Assembly: GCA_024226735.1 (NCBI GenBank) | Contig: JAAELL010000099.1 | Span: 1 to 39,316, forward strand | From: a bacterium | GTDB taxonomy: Bacteria; Planctomycetota; UBA1135; GCA-002686595 | Length of the DNA stretch: 39,316 nt | Direction: 5' to 3' | In this document: one piece after another, positions 17,055 through 25,618 of the stretch | Layout of the letters: every line of letters begins with the position of its first letter | How positions within the stretch are numbered: the stretch's first letter is position 1 | Position numbers and translations under genes: made by a program | The notes under the pieces: model-generated | Database searches by the model: none | Told to the model about the DNA's origin: nothing | What the model saw: only the letters and a program-made list of their open reading frames with translations

Positions 17055-19327
17055 TCTGAGGCGGCGACCTCGATCATGCCGCGCTTCACCAGACCCCTCA
17101 CGACGCGCTGCACCTTCCGCCGCTCGGACACGTCCCGCGCGCACGAGGCGGTCACCGCATCGAGGGTGCCCGGCTGGCCCTCGAGGCGCTTGAGGATCGC
17201 CGCAGCGTCCTGCTTGCAGGAGTAGACGGCGAAGCACTCGCGGGCGTCGAAGACGACGTTGGTCGGCGATGCCGCGAGCCCCGCGCGGTTCGCGAACTCC
17301 TCTCGGTTCTCCTTGAGCGTGCGCCCCGTGCCCAGCTTGCCGTAGGCCTCACTCATCGTGGTCTGGACGCTCTTGTGGAGCTGCCGGAGATCGAAGCTCA
17401 GCTCGCGAACCCCGATGTTGGAGGGGAGCTTCAAGAGGGTCTCCCCCTCGAGCCCGTTCCCGCCCGGCGCGCCATGGGCGTGGCCGTTGCGACCGTTCTC
17501 GACGGGCTGCGGCTCCCCGGGCCGGTTCCCGTTCCGGGTTCGCTGCTGGGTTCGCTGCTGGGTTCGGGCGCGTTTCTGAGCGTCCAGGAAGTTCGGGTCG
17601 TGCTCGTATTGGATCGCCGCGAACATGAGGCCCCGGTGGAAGTCGAACAGACCGGACTCGGGGTAAGCACTGAAGTCGTTGAACTCGAGCTGGATCGCGC
17701 GGGCCAGCGCGATGGCCCGCTGGGGCGAGATCGCGGGCGGGGCGACCGAGTACATGTAGCTGCGCGCCAAGTCGCGCTCGGGGTGGCGGTAGATCTCGAC
17801 GCCGTACTTCTCGGCCAGAGTGTCGACCTCCGAGTACTTGTTGAGGTTGAAGGGCGAGACAGCGAGCGTGAAGACGTTGCCTCGGTTGCGACGCGCGAAC
17901 TCCCACGTCTCGAGCGCCTCGTCCTCGGTCTCCCCGGGGAAGCCGAGCATCAGGAAGACGTGCGGGGCGATGCCGACGCGGACGGTGTCCTCGATGACCG
18001 ACTCGACGATCGGCATCGGGCAGCCCTTCTTCATCAGCTTGTTGAGCACGCGCTTGTTGATGCTCTCGACGCCGTACTGAATGCGCCTGAGCCCCGACTG
18101 GCTCAGCCGACCGAGCAGATCGCTCGTCATGGGTCGCTCGATCTTCGCCTCGCAGCCCCAGACGATCTCGACATCCTGCTCGATCAGAGCATCCGCAATC
18201 TCGCTCAAGAAGACCGGCGGAATGCCGTTGCCCGCTACGTAGAAGTGGTCCCCGCCGTAGCGCGCCTTCAGCGCCTTGATGTCCTCGACGATCTTCTTCG
18301 GCGTGCGGCAACGAACGGACCCGACGCCTTGGATGCCGTAGCTCAACGTGCAGAACGAGCAGCGCCCCCAGTGACATCCGCGTGCGGCGGTGACGCACAG
18401 CGATCGCTCGGAAGTCAGGTACTTCTCCCAGACGAGACCATCGAAGTCCGGCGTCGGAAGGGCATCGACGTCCTCCATCGACGCGTGCACGCTGACCTGA
18501 ACCTCGCCGTCCTCGAGGTAACTGCAGTTGGGAACGTCCGCGAGCGGATCGCCGTCGCGCAAGACCCGGTGCAACGTTCGAAAGGGCGTCTCCCCCTCGA
18601 AGTAGATGAAGGAGTCCACCAGGTCGTACCAGCGCGCCTGCCCCTGAAAGACCTCGCGCCCGATCGAGATGATGTCGCCCCCGACGGTGATGTGGGCGTC
18701 GGGACACGCCTCGCGCACGTAGCGCGCGAGCGTAAAGCCGGGCAACAGCTGCTGCACCGCGGTGATCGACAGGCCGACGATGTCGGGGGCCTCCGCCCGC
18801 AGCTCGGACAGGAAGTGCGCCTCCACGTACTCTTCCCAAGGGCCGGGTCGAGGGGTCGTCGCCGCCGCGAAGACGTCGTCCGAAGACGCGAGCTCCATCC
18901 CGGGCCGATCGAGTGTCCGCTTGATGGCGCGAATCGCGGTCTCGACGTTTCGGTGCGCACGCCCGAACGTCGTTCGATCCTCCATGCTGTCCTTCGTGCG
19001 CAGGATCGCCACGCACTCCTCGACCTCCTCGATGAGGAACGGCAGGAAGTGGACCTCCTTCGCCAGGGTCTCGTAGTTCTGCTGCTGAGGCGCTCCGAGG
19101 AACGGCCTGCGCTCGAGGTCGGCGAACTCACGCCGTCGCATGTCGAGGAGTTGCGTGAGACCGGCGCGCGTGAGCATGTGGTCGTAGAAATCGATGTTGA
19201 GGTCTTTCTGAATCACCTCGATCCCATCGGGCCGCAACACGCTCGTCAGGCAGGGAAGGCTGTAGTAGGGCTCTTCCTTGTTCCAGTCGGGCGGGAAGAG
19301 GATCATGGTCTTCTGCGGACGCTTCAT
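17051..19327 (-). CDS. B12-binding radical SAM enzyme with C-terminal winged-helix domain
   Basis: This is a 758-residue protein. Residues about 20-275 hold a cobalamin-binding Rossmann region (DIVGLSITAVQQLLPGFTLA, then ITVGGDIISIG). The radical SAM domain has the cluster motif C318-HWGR-C323-SF-C326, with four rather than three residues in the first gap. It continues as a TIM-barrel-like region (VWGCEAKIERPM, then IQYGVESINKRVL, then HVFLMLGFPGETEDE). A linker rich in Arg, Gln, Gly and Asn (RTQQRTQQRT, then NGHAHGAPGGNG) leads to a C-terminal winged-helix domain that resembles a RiPP recognition element. Likely chemistry is C-methylation or another radical change on the peptide. The start overlaps the hydrolase stop (ATGA). 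Confidence 0.9.
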   Translation of the reverse strand: MKRPQKTMILFPPDWNKEEPYYSLPCLTSVLRPDGIEVIQKDLNIDFYDHMLTRAGLTQLLDMRRREFADLERRPFLGAPQQQNYETLAKEVHFLPFLIEEVEECVAILRTKDSMEDRTTFGRAHRNVETAIRAIKRTLDRPGMELASSDDVFAAATTPRPGPWEEYVEAHFLSELRAEAPDIVGLSITAVQQLLPGFTLARYVREACPDAHITVGGDIISIGREVFQGQARWYDLVDSFIYFEGETPFRTLHRVLRDGDPLADVPNCSYLEDGEVQVSVHASMEDVDALPTPDFDGLVWEKYLTSERSLCVTAARGCHWGRCSFCTLSYGIQGVGSVRCRTPKKIVEDIKALKARYGGDHFYVAGNGIPPVFLSEIADALIEQDVEIVWGCEAKIERPMTSDLLGRLSQSGLRRIQYGVESINKRVLNKLMKKGCPMPIVESVIEDTVRVGIAPHVFLMLGFPGETEDEALETWEFARRNRGNVFTLAVSPFNLNKYSEVDTLAEKYGVEIYRHPERDLARSYMYSVAPPAISPQRAIALARAIQLEFNDFSAYPESGLFDFHRGLMFAAIQYEHDPNFLDAQKRARTQQRTQQRTRNGNRPGEPQPVENGRNGHAHGAPGGNGLEGETLLKLPSNIGVRELSFDLRQLHKSVQTTMSEAYGKLGTGRTLKENREEFANRAGLAASPTNVVFDARECFAVYSCKQDAAAILKRLEGQPGTLDAVTASCARDVSERRKVQRVVRGLVKRGMIEVAASE

Positions 19328-21078
19328 CGATCAACCCCTGTTCCTCGCGCCGTTTCCTCGCGGTGACGACGTGTTGCGATTCGGTCGCGGGCCGGTCGAT
19401 TCGTGGACGCTGGCGTCGGCCAATTCGACTGGATCCAGTCCTGGACGATGGCGAGCACCTGATCCTTGGCGCGCACGGAGTACAGTCCCTTGTCCGCGCC
19501 GGTGACGGAGCGGAACTGCTTTGGAGCGGGACAACGCGACAGCTCGCTCTCGAAGTGGCTCCGGCTCCGCCGCGACAGCACGTCGCTGGCGTGGACGAGC
19601 AGTATGGGCGCGGAGACCTTCTCGAGCGCGAGGCCACCGACGTACAGGTCCGTGGAGCTCGCTTCGGACTCGGGGCTCCCATGGCCCACGAGCCCCAGCC
19701 AGTTGCGCAGGTGGAATCCGCGGTCGAACGCGCGGCCCGCGGCGGCGGCGAATCGCGACGCTCCGTAGTACGGGGCGAGTCGCTCCGCGAACAACCGCAC
19801 CCGATCCGCCCTTGAAGGCCGAAGCGCGTTGTTCAAGAGGGAGATCAGGACGAGCCCGTCGACCTTGGGGCTCACCGCCGCGGCGAGGAACCCGACGTCC
19901 GCGCCCGAACACAGCCCCAGCAGGACGATGCGGTGCGGCCTCTTGCGCGAACGCACGTAACGAATGCCAGCCACGGCGTCTTCGACCGCGTGTCGGACGC
20001 TCGCCTCGCGCGGATCTCCTTCGCTGTCGCCGCGCCCGGAGAAGTCGATGCGCAATGCGGCGACGCCGGCGCGCGCGAGCGCGCGCGCGTACTCCACGAA
20101 CATGCGGTGCGGCCCCGTGCGGCAACCGCTCCAGCCGTGCAGGAAGACCACGAGCACGGGCGGTCGCGCCTCCGCGCCGTCGTGCCCGTGGTACACGCCA
20201 CGCAGGAGGCCGTTCCTGGACGGAATCTCGACCAGCTCCTCGCGCGGGCGCCGAGCTCCGTTGCGGCTGGGAACCGGCACGAGGAGGTCGTGCTCGCTCG
20301 CACCCGCCGAACCGGCTTGGCGCTCGGTCGCCGCAAGCCCTTCGATCCACTCCGTCGTGGCGGACACGACGGGTTCAGCGATCGGAACGCGCAGCGAGCG
20401 CCAGAACGGCGCGGCGTCGATGCACCGGAAGTCCGCGTGGGCGGATTGCGCGAAGCGCCGCAGCCCGCGACTCGCACGCTTGCCGCCGATCTGCGCGACG
20501 AGCGTCGGTGCCTTCCGCCCGAGACCGCTCACGTCGACTCGCATCGCCCGCGCCTCGTTCAGGAGCTGGTCGGGCATCGGATACCCACCCGCGTCGACGA
20601 TGCCGTGCGCACGGGCAGAGATCATCTCGCGCAGGTGCAATGCGACGGAGCGGACGGGCTCCAGCAGCACGAGGAATCTGCAGTCGCCGCCGTCCGCCGA
20701 GGCGCGCACGGCCTGGGCCGCGAGGGTCGCCCCCAGTCGCAGACCGATGAGCCCGAACCCTCCCGCCCCGTAGCGTCGCCGAACGAACCCGAAGAGTTCG
20801 ACGAGGTCCGTGGACGTCCGCTCGAGCGACAGCCCGCGCGTTTCCCCCGGACTCTCGCCCGTGCCGAAGTAGTCGACCCTCAGAACCGGAGATCCCCGCG
20901 ACGCCAAGCTCGCGGCGATCTGGTGCAGCACCCGCGCCGAGCACTTGCGCTCCTCGAAGAAGGGCGGGCAGACGAGGATCGGCCGCAGCCCGCCGCTTCC
21001 CCCGGCCGGGCGGTACTCGAGCGCGCGCAACTCGCCCTCTGAAACGGGGACATCGAGCGCTTGGAGCGTGTACTCCAT
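19324..21078 (-). CDS. Two-domain alpha/beta hydrolase (first domain Ser-less, second Cys nucleophile)
   Basis: This 584-residue protein has two alpha/beta-hydrolase domains. Domain 1 (1-250) carries PPFFEERKCSARVL, VDYFGTGES and, at the nucleophile elbow, GLRLG with Arg114 in place of Ser. Domain 2 (about 285-584) has FLHGWSGC, DFSGRGDSEGD and the elbow GLCSG with Cys391 at the nucleophile position. This pair recalls the two exosortase-A-associated hydrolases, which carry the same kinds of elbow, fused in one chain. No exosortase is present here. Possible roles are ester or thioester hydrolysis, acyl transfer, or release of the peptide. The ATG at 21078 shares one base with the upstream TGA. 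The similarity to exosortase hydrolases is from memory. Confidence 0.8.
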   Translation of the reverse strand: MEYTLQALDVPVSEGELRALEYRPAGGSGGLRPILVCPPFFEERKCSARVLHQIAASLASRGSPVLRVDYFGTGESPGETRGLSLERTSTDLVELFGFVRRRYGAGGFGLIGLRLGATLAAQAVRASADGGDCRFLVLLEPVRSVALHLREMISARAHGIVDAGGYPMPDQLLNEARAMRVDVSGLGRKAPTLVAQIGGKRASRGLRRFAQSAHADFRCIDAAPFWRSLRVPIAEPVVSATTEWIEGLAATERQAGSAGASEHDLLVPVPSRNGARRPREELVEIPSRNGLLRGVYHGHDGAEARPPVLVVFLHGWSGCRTGPHRMFVEYARALARAGVAALRIDFSGRGDSEGDPREASVRHAVEDAVAGIRYVRSRKRPHRIVLLGLCSGADVGFLAAAVSPKVDGLVLISLLNNALRPSRADRVRLFAERLAPYYGASRFAAAAGRAFDRGFHLRNWLGLVGHGSPESEASSTDLYVGGLALEKVSAPILLVHASDVLSRRSRSHFESELSRCPAPKQFRSVTGADKGLYSVRAKDQVLAIVQDWIQSNWPTPASTNRPARDRIATRRHREETARGTGVDR

Positions 21079-21710
21079 CAGCGGCTCCCACCCCATTCGC
21101 CCACCGACGACGGACGCTCCTGTTGACGCACGGCGAGCTCCGACCGACGTGCGCGGCGCAGGAACGGGCTGATGATCACGACCGGCGCCATCAGGAGGAT
21201 TCGGGTGGGCACGAGCACGACGGCGACGGGCCAAGCCGCGGCGGTCTTCAGCCAGCGCACCCAGCGCGACGAGCTGTCCCTGCCGAGGATCGACGTGAGC
21301 GACCGGTGGCACCGATCTCGCACGAGCCCGATCGGGTAGTGAACGAACGCGACGTAGCGTCCGACGCGACTCCACGCGCTGGACTCGAGGCTCGTCTCGG
21401 CCGACCCGTTCGCCAGGCGCACGACTCTGCCGTAGACCTGTGTCGCGCGCAGAACGCCGTCGAACGCGATGCAGTGGTCACCACAGGTCAGAAAGCCCGT
21501 CTCCGTGTCGATCGGCCGGCGCCGAATGACGCGATGCACCGCGACGATCTCCTCGCCCTGGTGCGTGCCCTTGTAGAGGACGATGTCCCCCGCGCGGTGG
21601 ATCGGCGCCGACTCGCGAACCAGGACGCAGTCGCCGTCGCGCAAGAGCGGCCACATGCTCGACCCCGTGATCCGAAACCAACGTTCTTTGGGTGGGCGAC
21701 CGTCTCTCAT
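21078..21710 (-). CDS. S24/S26-type signal-peptidase-like protease
   Basis: This 210-residue protein has the S26 Ser motif GSSMWP (S18), then GDCVLVRESAP, and the second catalytic segment VAVHRVIRR with His59 where bacterial LepB has Lys. That is the Ser-His arrangement of Sec11/SipW enzymes. The GDH loop follows (TCGDHCIAFDG). The N-terminal membrane anchor is missing; instead a hydrophobic stretch lies near the C-terminus (WPVAVVLVPTRILLMAPVVI). Short S24/S26 peptidases are common in RiPP operons, and this one may remove the leader. It is separated by 6 bp from the preceding gene. Confidence 0.8.
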   Translation of the reverse strand: MRDGRPPKERWFRITGSSMWPLLRDGDCVLVRESAPIHRAGDIVLYKGTHQGEEIVAVHRVIRRRPIDTETGFLTCGDHCIAFDGVLRATQVYGRVVRLANGSAETSLESSAWSRVGRYVAFVHYPIGLVRDRCHRSLTSILGRDSSSRWVRWLKTAAAWPVAVVLVPTRILLMAPVVIISPFLRRARRSELAVRQQERPSSVGEWGGSR

Positions 21711-21716
21711 CGATCT

Positions 21717-22817
21717 TCACTCCAGCTCGGTCAGCCCTTTGCTCAACACCCACTCGACGTTCCTCTTCAACAACCGGCGCTCCGAGAGGCTCGAAGCCCC
21801 CAGTCGCTCGGTGAGCTCCGGCAGCACCTGGCGGGTCGAGACGCCGGACCGGGCGAGCTGGAGGAGAGAGCGCGTCAACTGCTGCCTGTACCCGCGCGCC
21901 TTCCAGGCCCGAGGGGACGCCGCTTCCACGGCAGCCGGGCTCGGGCACGGCTCAGGCTCGGAATCGAGCCGAGCCCCGAACCGCAGCTCGAGGCCGTCCA
22001 AGCTCAGGTGGGTCACGACCTCGCGCAGCCGAGCGGCGCGGACCGGGCTAGCGAAGGGAAGAAAGAGCCCCCGCTGGCCACCCTCTTGCGCTTCGACACC
22101 GTGCCAATCGTCGGGCGCGAGCTCGCCCTGCCCGAGGAGCATCACCCCGTGGCACGTCGCGTCCCGCAGCACCTCGAACCGACACTCCTGGTCGTAGCGC
22201 GGCAGCTCGAGGGAGCGAGCGATGCGGTACGTCCCCACGGGCACGGCCGACGACACGATCTCGCTGGACCGCACGGTCACCGCCACCGGGCGCCTGCGGC
22301 TCATCTCGTTCAGCGCCTCCACCTCGAGACCGTAGCTGTACTCATGCCAAGGGCACGCGCGAGCGTAGGGTTCCGGAGCCTCCACGAGCACAGCGCGCAG
22401 CGCCACGCGTGCCGGCAGCACGCGCCGCACGTCGCGAAACCACGCACGATCGCGGAGCGGAAGCCACTCCCTCCACAGACTCGGCGCCAGGAGCGCGGAC
22501 GGGAAGATCTTCGTGACCACGACGTCAACGCGGTCCGGATTCAGGTCCTGCAGCGAGCGCACGACCTGCACCTGCCCGCGCAGCTCGCTCGCCCCGACCG
22601 CGGTCTCGAGGTGCGCCGCGAGCTCGGTCGTCTCCACGGCAAAGACCTTCGCTCCCGACGCACGAGCGATTCTCTGCGTGTGGAGCCCGAGCCCCGCATC
22701 CAGCTCGACCACGACGTCGCCGCGTCGGATGACGCGGTCCAGCGCGCACTCGAGCTGCCCGAACGCGGGCTGCTCGTGCAGGCTGAGCACCTCTTGGATC
22801 GCGGCGGTCGTGAACAT
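21717..22817 (-). CDS. Degenerate PRMT-like methyltransferase paralogue
   Basis: This 366-residue protein has the layout of the PRMT-like enzyme two genes upstream, but its sites are altered. The SAM loop reads VVVELDAGLGLHTQRIA (against VVDLGAGSGILGLFA). The acidic double-Glu loop is replaced by VVVTKIFPSALLAP, which lacks the first Glu. The C-terminal beta-rich part remains, and a helical tail (LTRSLLQLARSGVSTRQVL, then NVEWVLSKGLTELE) may be a winged-helix peptide-binding module. It may be a non-catalytic partner, like regulatory PRMT subunits, or a methyltransferase acting elsewhere (inference). Gaps to its neighbours are 6 and 7 bp. Confidence 0.65.
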   Translation of the reverse strand: MFTTAAIQEVLSLHEQPAFGQLECALDRVIRRGDVVVELDAGLGLHTQRIARASGAKVFAVETTELAAHLETAVGASELRGQVQVVRSLQDLNPDRVDVVVTKIFPSALLAPSLWREWLPLRDRAWFRDVRRVLPARVALRAVLVEAPEPYARACPWHEYSYGLEVEALNEMSRRRPVAVTVRSSEIVSSAVPVGTYRIARSLELPRYDQECRFEVLRDATCHGVMLLGQGELAPDDWHGVEAQEGGQRGLFLPFASPVRAARLREVVTHLSLDGLELRFGARLDSEPEPCPSPAAVEAASPRAWKARGYRQQLTRSLLQLARSGVSTRQVLPELTERLGASSLSERRLLKRNVEWVLSKGLTELE

Positions 22818-22824
22818 CGCGTGA

Positions 22825-24333
22825 TCACTCGGCCTGGGTCGTCGTGAGCATCGGCTCCTTGCGCTCGCCAGGCCGCCCCTTGCGCATGCCGAGCCTGCGG
22901 TTGACCATCCAGCCGCGCCACCCGGGAACCCGCGGCCTGCGCGTCGAGGAAGGCCGCAGGTAGGCGAATGCGTTGCGCGCGTCGTAGCGCAGGATCATCC
23001 CCCAGAAGCGCAGGTGGTGCCGCAAGCGGTTCCGCAGGCCCGTGGGGAGGGGCTCGTCGTAGAACGACCGATAGCCCATGCGCAGGTTGCAGATCGCGTG
23101 GGCCTTCTTGACCAAACGCCCGGGGTACTGCTGTGTCTCGAAGAGCGGCATCGTCGAGAGCGAGTTGACGATGTTGTCACCGATGGGCTCACGCAGGATG
23201 ACGGCGTTGTCCTTGACCCACTGGTACAGCGGTGTTCCGTAGTAGGGATTCGCCATCCAGAACGCGGCGTAGTCCATCCCCATCTCCTTGACGTAGCGGA
23301 TCGAGCGCATGTCGCGCTCGAACGTCGACTCCGGCAGGCCGATGACGAAGTAGCCGCCGACGCGCATCCCCTCGCTCTTGGCCAGCTGAACGGCCTTGTC
23401 GATCTTGCTCAGCCTCTCGCCCTTGGAGATGTTCGCGAAGACGTCCTCGTCGACGCTCTCGATGCCGTAGATGACCCACCTGCAGCCCGACTGTTTCATG
23501 AGCTGCAGCAGCTCCGCATCCACTCGGTCGGCACGGAGGCCCTCCATGACCGACCACTCCATGTTGTTCTTCTTCTTGATCAGCAAGCGACAGAACGTCT
23601 TGACGCGCTCCATGTTCAGCGAGAACATCTCGTCCGCGACGAAGAAGCGCTTGATCCCGTAGCGCCGGCGCGCCTCGAGCAGCTCCTCGACGAGGTGTTC
23701 GGGACGTCGCTGCCGCCACGAGCGACCGGAGATCGTGCCGACCGTGCAGAAGTTGCAGTCATAGGGGCAGTCGCGACTCGTGATCAACGGGTACTCGTAG
23801 ATCTCGCTGACTCCGGCGAGCTCGTAGCGCGGGAAGTCGAGGTCGTCGAGGTCGGGAACGTTTACGGCTGGCTCGACGACGACTTCGCCCGCGGGTTCGG
23901 AGGCTCTGCGATGGATGAGCCCCGCGATGCCCTCGTGGCTGCGCCCCTCGCGCAGCGCGTGCACGAGCTCCAGCATCGGCTGCTCGCCTTCACCGTGGAT
24001 CGCGAAGTCGACGCCGGCCGAGTCCAGAATCTCGCCCTTGATCAAGGTGACGTGCAGGCCGCCCAGAACGGTGACGTGGCCGAGGCCTTTGGCGAACTTG
24101 GCCAGCTCGAGGGCCTCGAGCACGTTGCGCGACTCGCACGCGATGCCGACGACCAGAGCGTCGCTCTCGCGCAGCGCCGCGTAGGGGTCCTCACCCGTGA
24201 AGTTGGTGTCGACGATGCGGACGTCGATGCCGTAGCGCGCGAGATGGGCGCCGACGTACCCGAGCCCGACGTTCGGGTACGAGCGGCTGCGGTACACCAG
24301 CGGGCTGACCAAGAGCACTCGGTTCGCATTCAT
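22825..24333 (-). CDS. B12-binding radical SAM enzyme
   Basis: This 502-residue protein starts with a cobalamin-binding domain (NRVLLVSPLVYRSRSYPNVG, then ESDALVVGIAC, then VTVLGGLHVTL). A canonical radical SAM motif follows, C189-PYD-C193-NF-C196, and then FFVADEMFSLN, VIYGIESVDEDVF and GGYFVIGLPEST. The C-terminus is basic and has no recognition domain, unlike the other two radical SAM genes. The ATG at 24333 is preferred because AGAGG lies 7 nt upstream (24341-24345). An alternative ATG at 24366 overlaps the previous stop (ATGA) and would add 11 residues. It is probably a class B peptide C-methyltransferase; the substrate residue is unknown. Confidence 0.9.
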   Translation of the reverse strand: MNANRVLLVSPLVYRSRSYPNVGLGYVGAHLARYGIDVRIVDTNFTGEDPYAALRESDALVVGIACESRNVLEALELAKFAKGLGHVTVLGGLHVTLIKGEILDSAGVDFAIHGEGEQPMLELVHALREGRSHEGIAGLIHRRASEPAGEVVVEPAVNVPDLDDLDFPRYELAGVSEIYEYPLITSRDCPYDCNFCTVGTISGRSWRQRRPEHLVEELLEARRRYGIKRFFVADEMFSLNMERVKTFCRLLIKKKNNMEWSVMEGLRADRVDAELLQLMKQSGCRWVIYGIESVDEDVFANISKGERLSKIDKAVQLAKSEGMRVGGYFVIGLPESTFERDMRSIRYVKEMGMDYAAFWMANPYYGTPLYQWVKDNAVILREPIGDNIVNSLSTMPLFETQQYPGRLVKKAHAICNLRMGYRSFYDEPLPTGLRNRLRHHLRFWGMILRYDARNAFAYLRPSSTRRPRVPGWRGWMVNRRLGMRKGRPGERKEPMLTTTQAE

Positions 24334-24362
24334 GAACACACCTCTTCCGGCCTCCGGAAGAT

Positions 24363-25607
24363 TCATCTCACCGACCTCCGAAGCATCGCCGACACTCTGC
24401 GGTGAGCTGCGTAGGCGGACGCGTAGTGGTCCGGGTCCCGTTCCAAGAGGAACGACATCAGCTCTTCGAAGCTCGCGCCTTCCCCGAACCGCCGCAGCAG
24501 CTCGAGCTCCTCCTCGCCCGCTCGAGTGAGCCGCAGCCGGCGCTCGCCCGGAAGCTGCGTCCGCGCCGGATTGCCGCACCGCCAACGCTCCCCTTCGGCG
24601 GGCGTGACGGCGGACCAGGACCAAACGGTGTTGGCCTCGAGCTGCAGGCCTCGCAGGGAGAACACCACCTCGGAGCCGGGCGCCAAACTGCGCGCCTCCG
24701 GCAGCGGGAAGAGGACCTGGCGCCAGTGCGTGGCCGGCTCCCAGGGCGCCGTGCTGAGCACGATTCCGTCACCGAGGTCGGCCTCGAACCAACCGGCGAT
24801 ACCCGCGACGCTTGCAGCGTCCCCCGCGGCGTCCGCGGCGATGCGGAGCACGGCCTTGCCGGCGACGCGATGTCCGGGTTGGGCGCGCGCGAGGTCCAGC
24901 TCACTGAGCAGGACCGGCTCTCCGAGAAGGTCGGAGGGTGCCACGTCCACGGCCCAACACGTCTCGCGCATCGCGTTCCGCGCGGAGCCGGCGAGCGGCC
25001 CACGCGTCTCGGGAAGGGCGGGTGCGTCCGTGCGCGTGGGTGCGACGAACAGCCGTACCTTCTCGGGCATCAGCCTCCCGCCCGGCTTCAAGAACCGCCT
25101 GCGGGCGTCGAGGAAGTAGCACAGCATCGCCTCCTCGACGGCGAAGTTGCCGAGGATCTCCGCCAGCAGGACGTCGACACGCTGGTCGAGCTCCACCTCG
25201 AGCGAGTCCTTTCCGATCCACACCAGGCGGTCCGCAAATCCGTTCTCCGCGTAGAGCCCGCGCACGAGCGGCTCGAAGGGGCCGCGGTCGATCGCAACAA
25301 CCTGTCTCGCTCCAGCGCGGCAGGCGAAGAGGCCGAGGATGCCGCTGCCGGCGCCGAGGTCCACGACCGAATCGCCGGGGCGCACGACCCCCTCGATCGC
25401 ACGCTGGAAGCAAGTGGTGCGCGCCCGATCAGCGAGGAGCCGGCGGTGCATCGAGAACATCGTGAGCGAGTCCTCGAACGCGTCGTCGACGCTCTTGCGC
25501 GGTGGCGCTCCTCCCGCCTGCTCCCAGGAGTCGGTCGGGTTTGGAACGTACCCGCTCTGGGCACGAGGCCCATTCGCCCACGCCTGAAAGTCCACGCTCT
25601 GGTTCAT
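24363..25607 (-). CDS. PRMT-like SAM methyltransferase (candidate peptide arginine N-methyltransferase)
   Basis: This 414-residue protein has the protein-arginine-methyltransferase order. A helix precedes the SAM loop VVDLGAGSGI (81-90), followed by VVAIDRGPFE and the double-Glu loop with E150 (LLAEILGNF) and E158/E159 (VEEAML), then LKPGGRLMP. The beta-barrel part carries WSWSAVTPAEGERW and related segments. A helical tail (LELLRRFGEGASFEELM) may bind the leader. PRMTs methylate guanidino nitrogens of Arg, often in RG sequences; the candidate precursor 11 bp upstream ends in ...RDRGPRQAF. True PRMTs are uncommon in bacteria. A related small-molecule or ribosomal-protein methyltransferase is possible but does not fit the context as well. 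Confidence 0.8.
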   Translation of the reverse strand: MNQSVDFQAWANGPRAQSGYVPNPTDSWEQAGGAPPRKSVDDAFEDSLTMFSMHRRLLADRARTTCFQRAIEGVVRPGDSVVDLGAGSGILGLFACRAGARQVVAIDRGPFEPLVRGLYAENGFADRLVWIGKDSLEVELDQRVDVLLAEILGNFAVEEAMLCYFLDARRRFLKPGGRLMPEKVRLFVAPTRTDAPALPETRGPLAGSARNAMRETCWAVDVAPSDLLGEPVLLSELDLARAQPGHRVAGKAVLRIAADAAGDAASVAGIAGWFEADLGDGIVLSTAPWEPATHWRQVLFPLPEARSLAPGSEVVFSLRGLQLEANTVWSWSAVTPAEGERWRCGNPARTQLPGERRLRLTRAGEEELELLRRFGEGASFEELMSFLLERDPDHYASAYAAHRRVSAMLRRSVR

Positions 25608-25618
25608 CGACGACGACG

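Noticed and set aside
17375..19366. Plus-strand frame of 663 codons antisense to a radical SAM gene
   Set aside because: Its composition mirrors the opposite-strand codons (runs of Leu, Val, Asp, Arg) and it has no start signal or motif. The minus strand carries the clear radical SAM enzyme.
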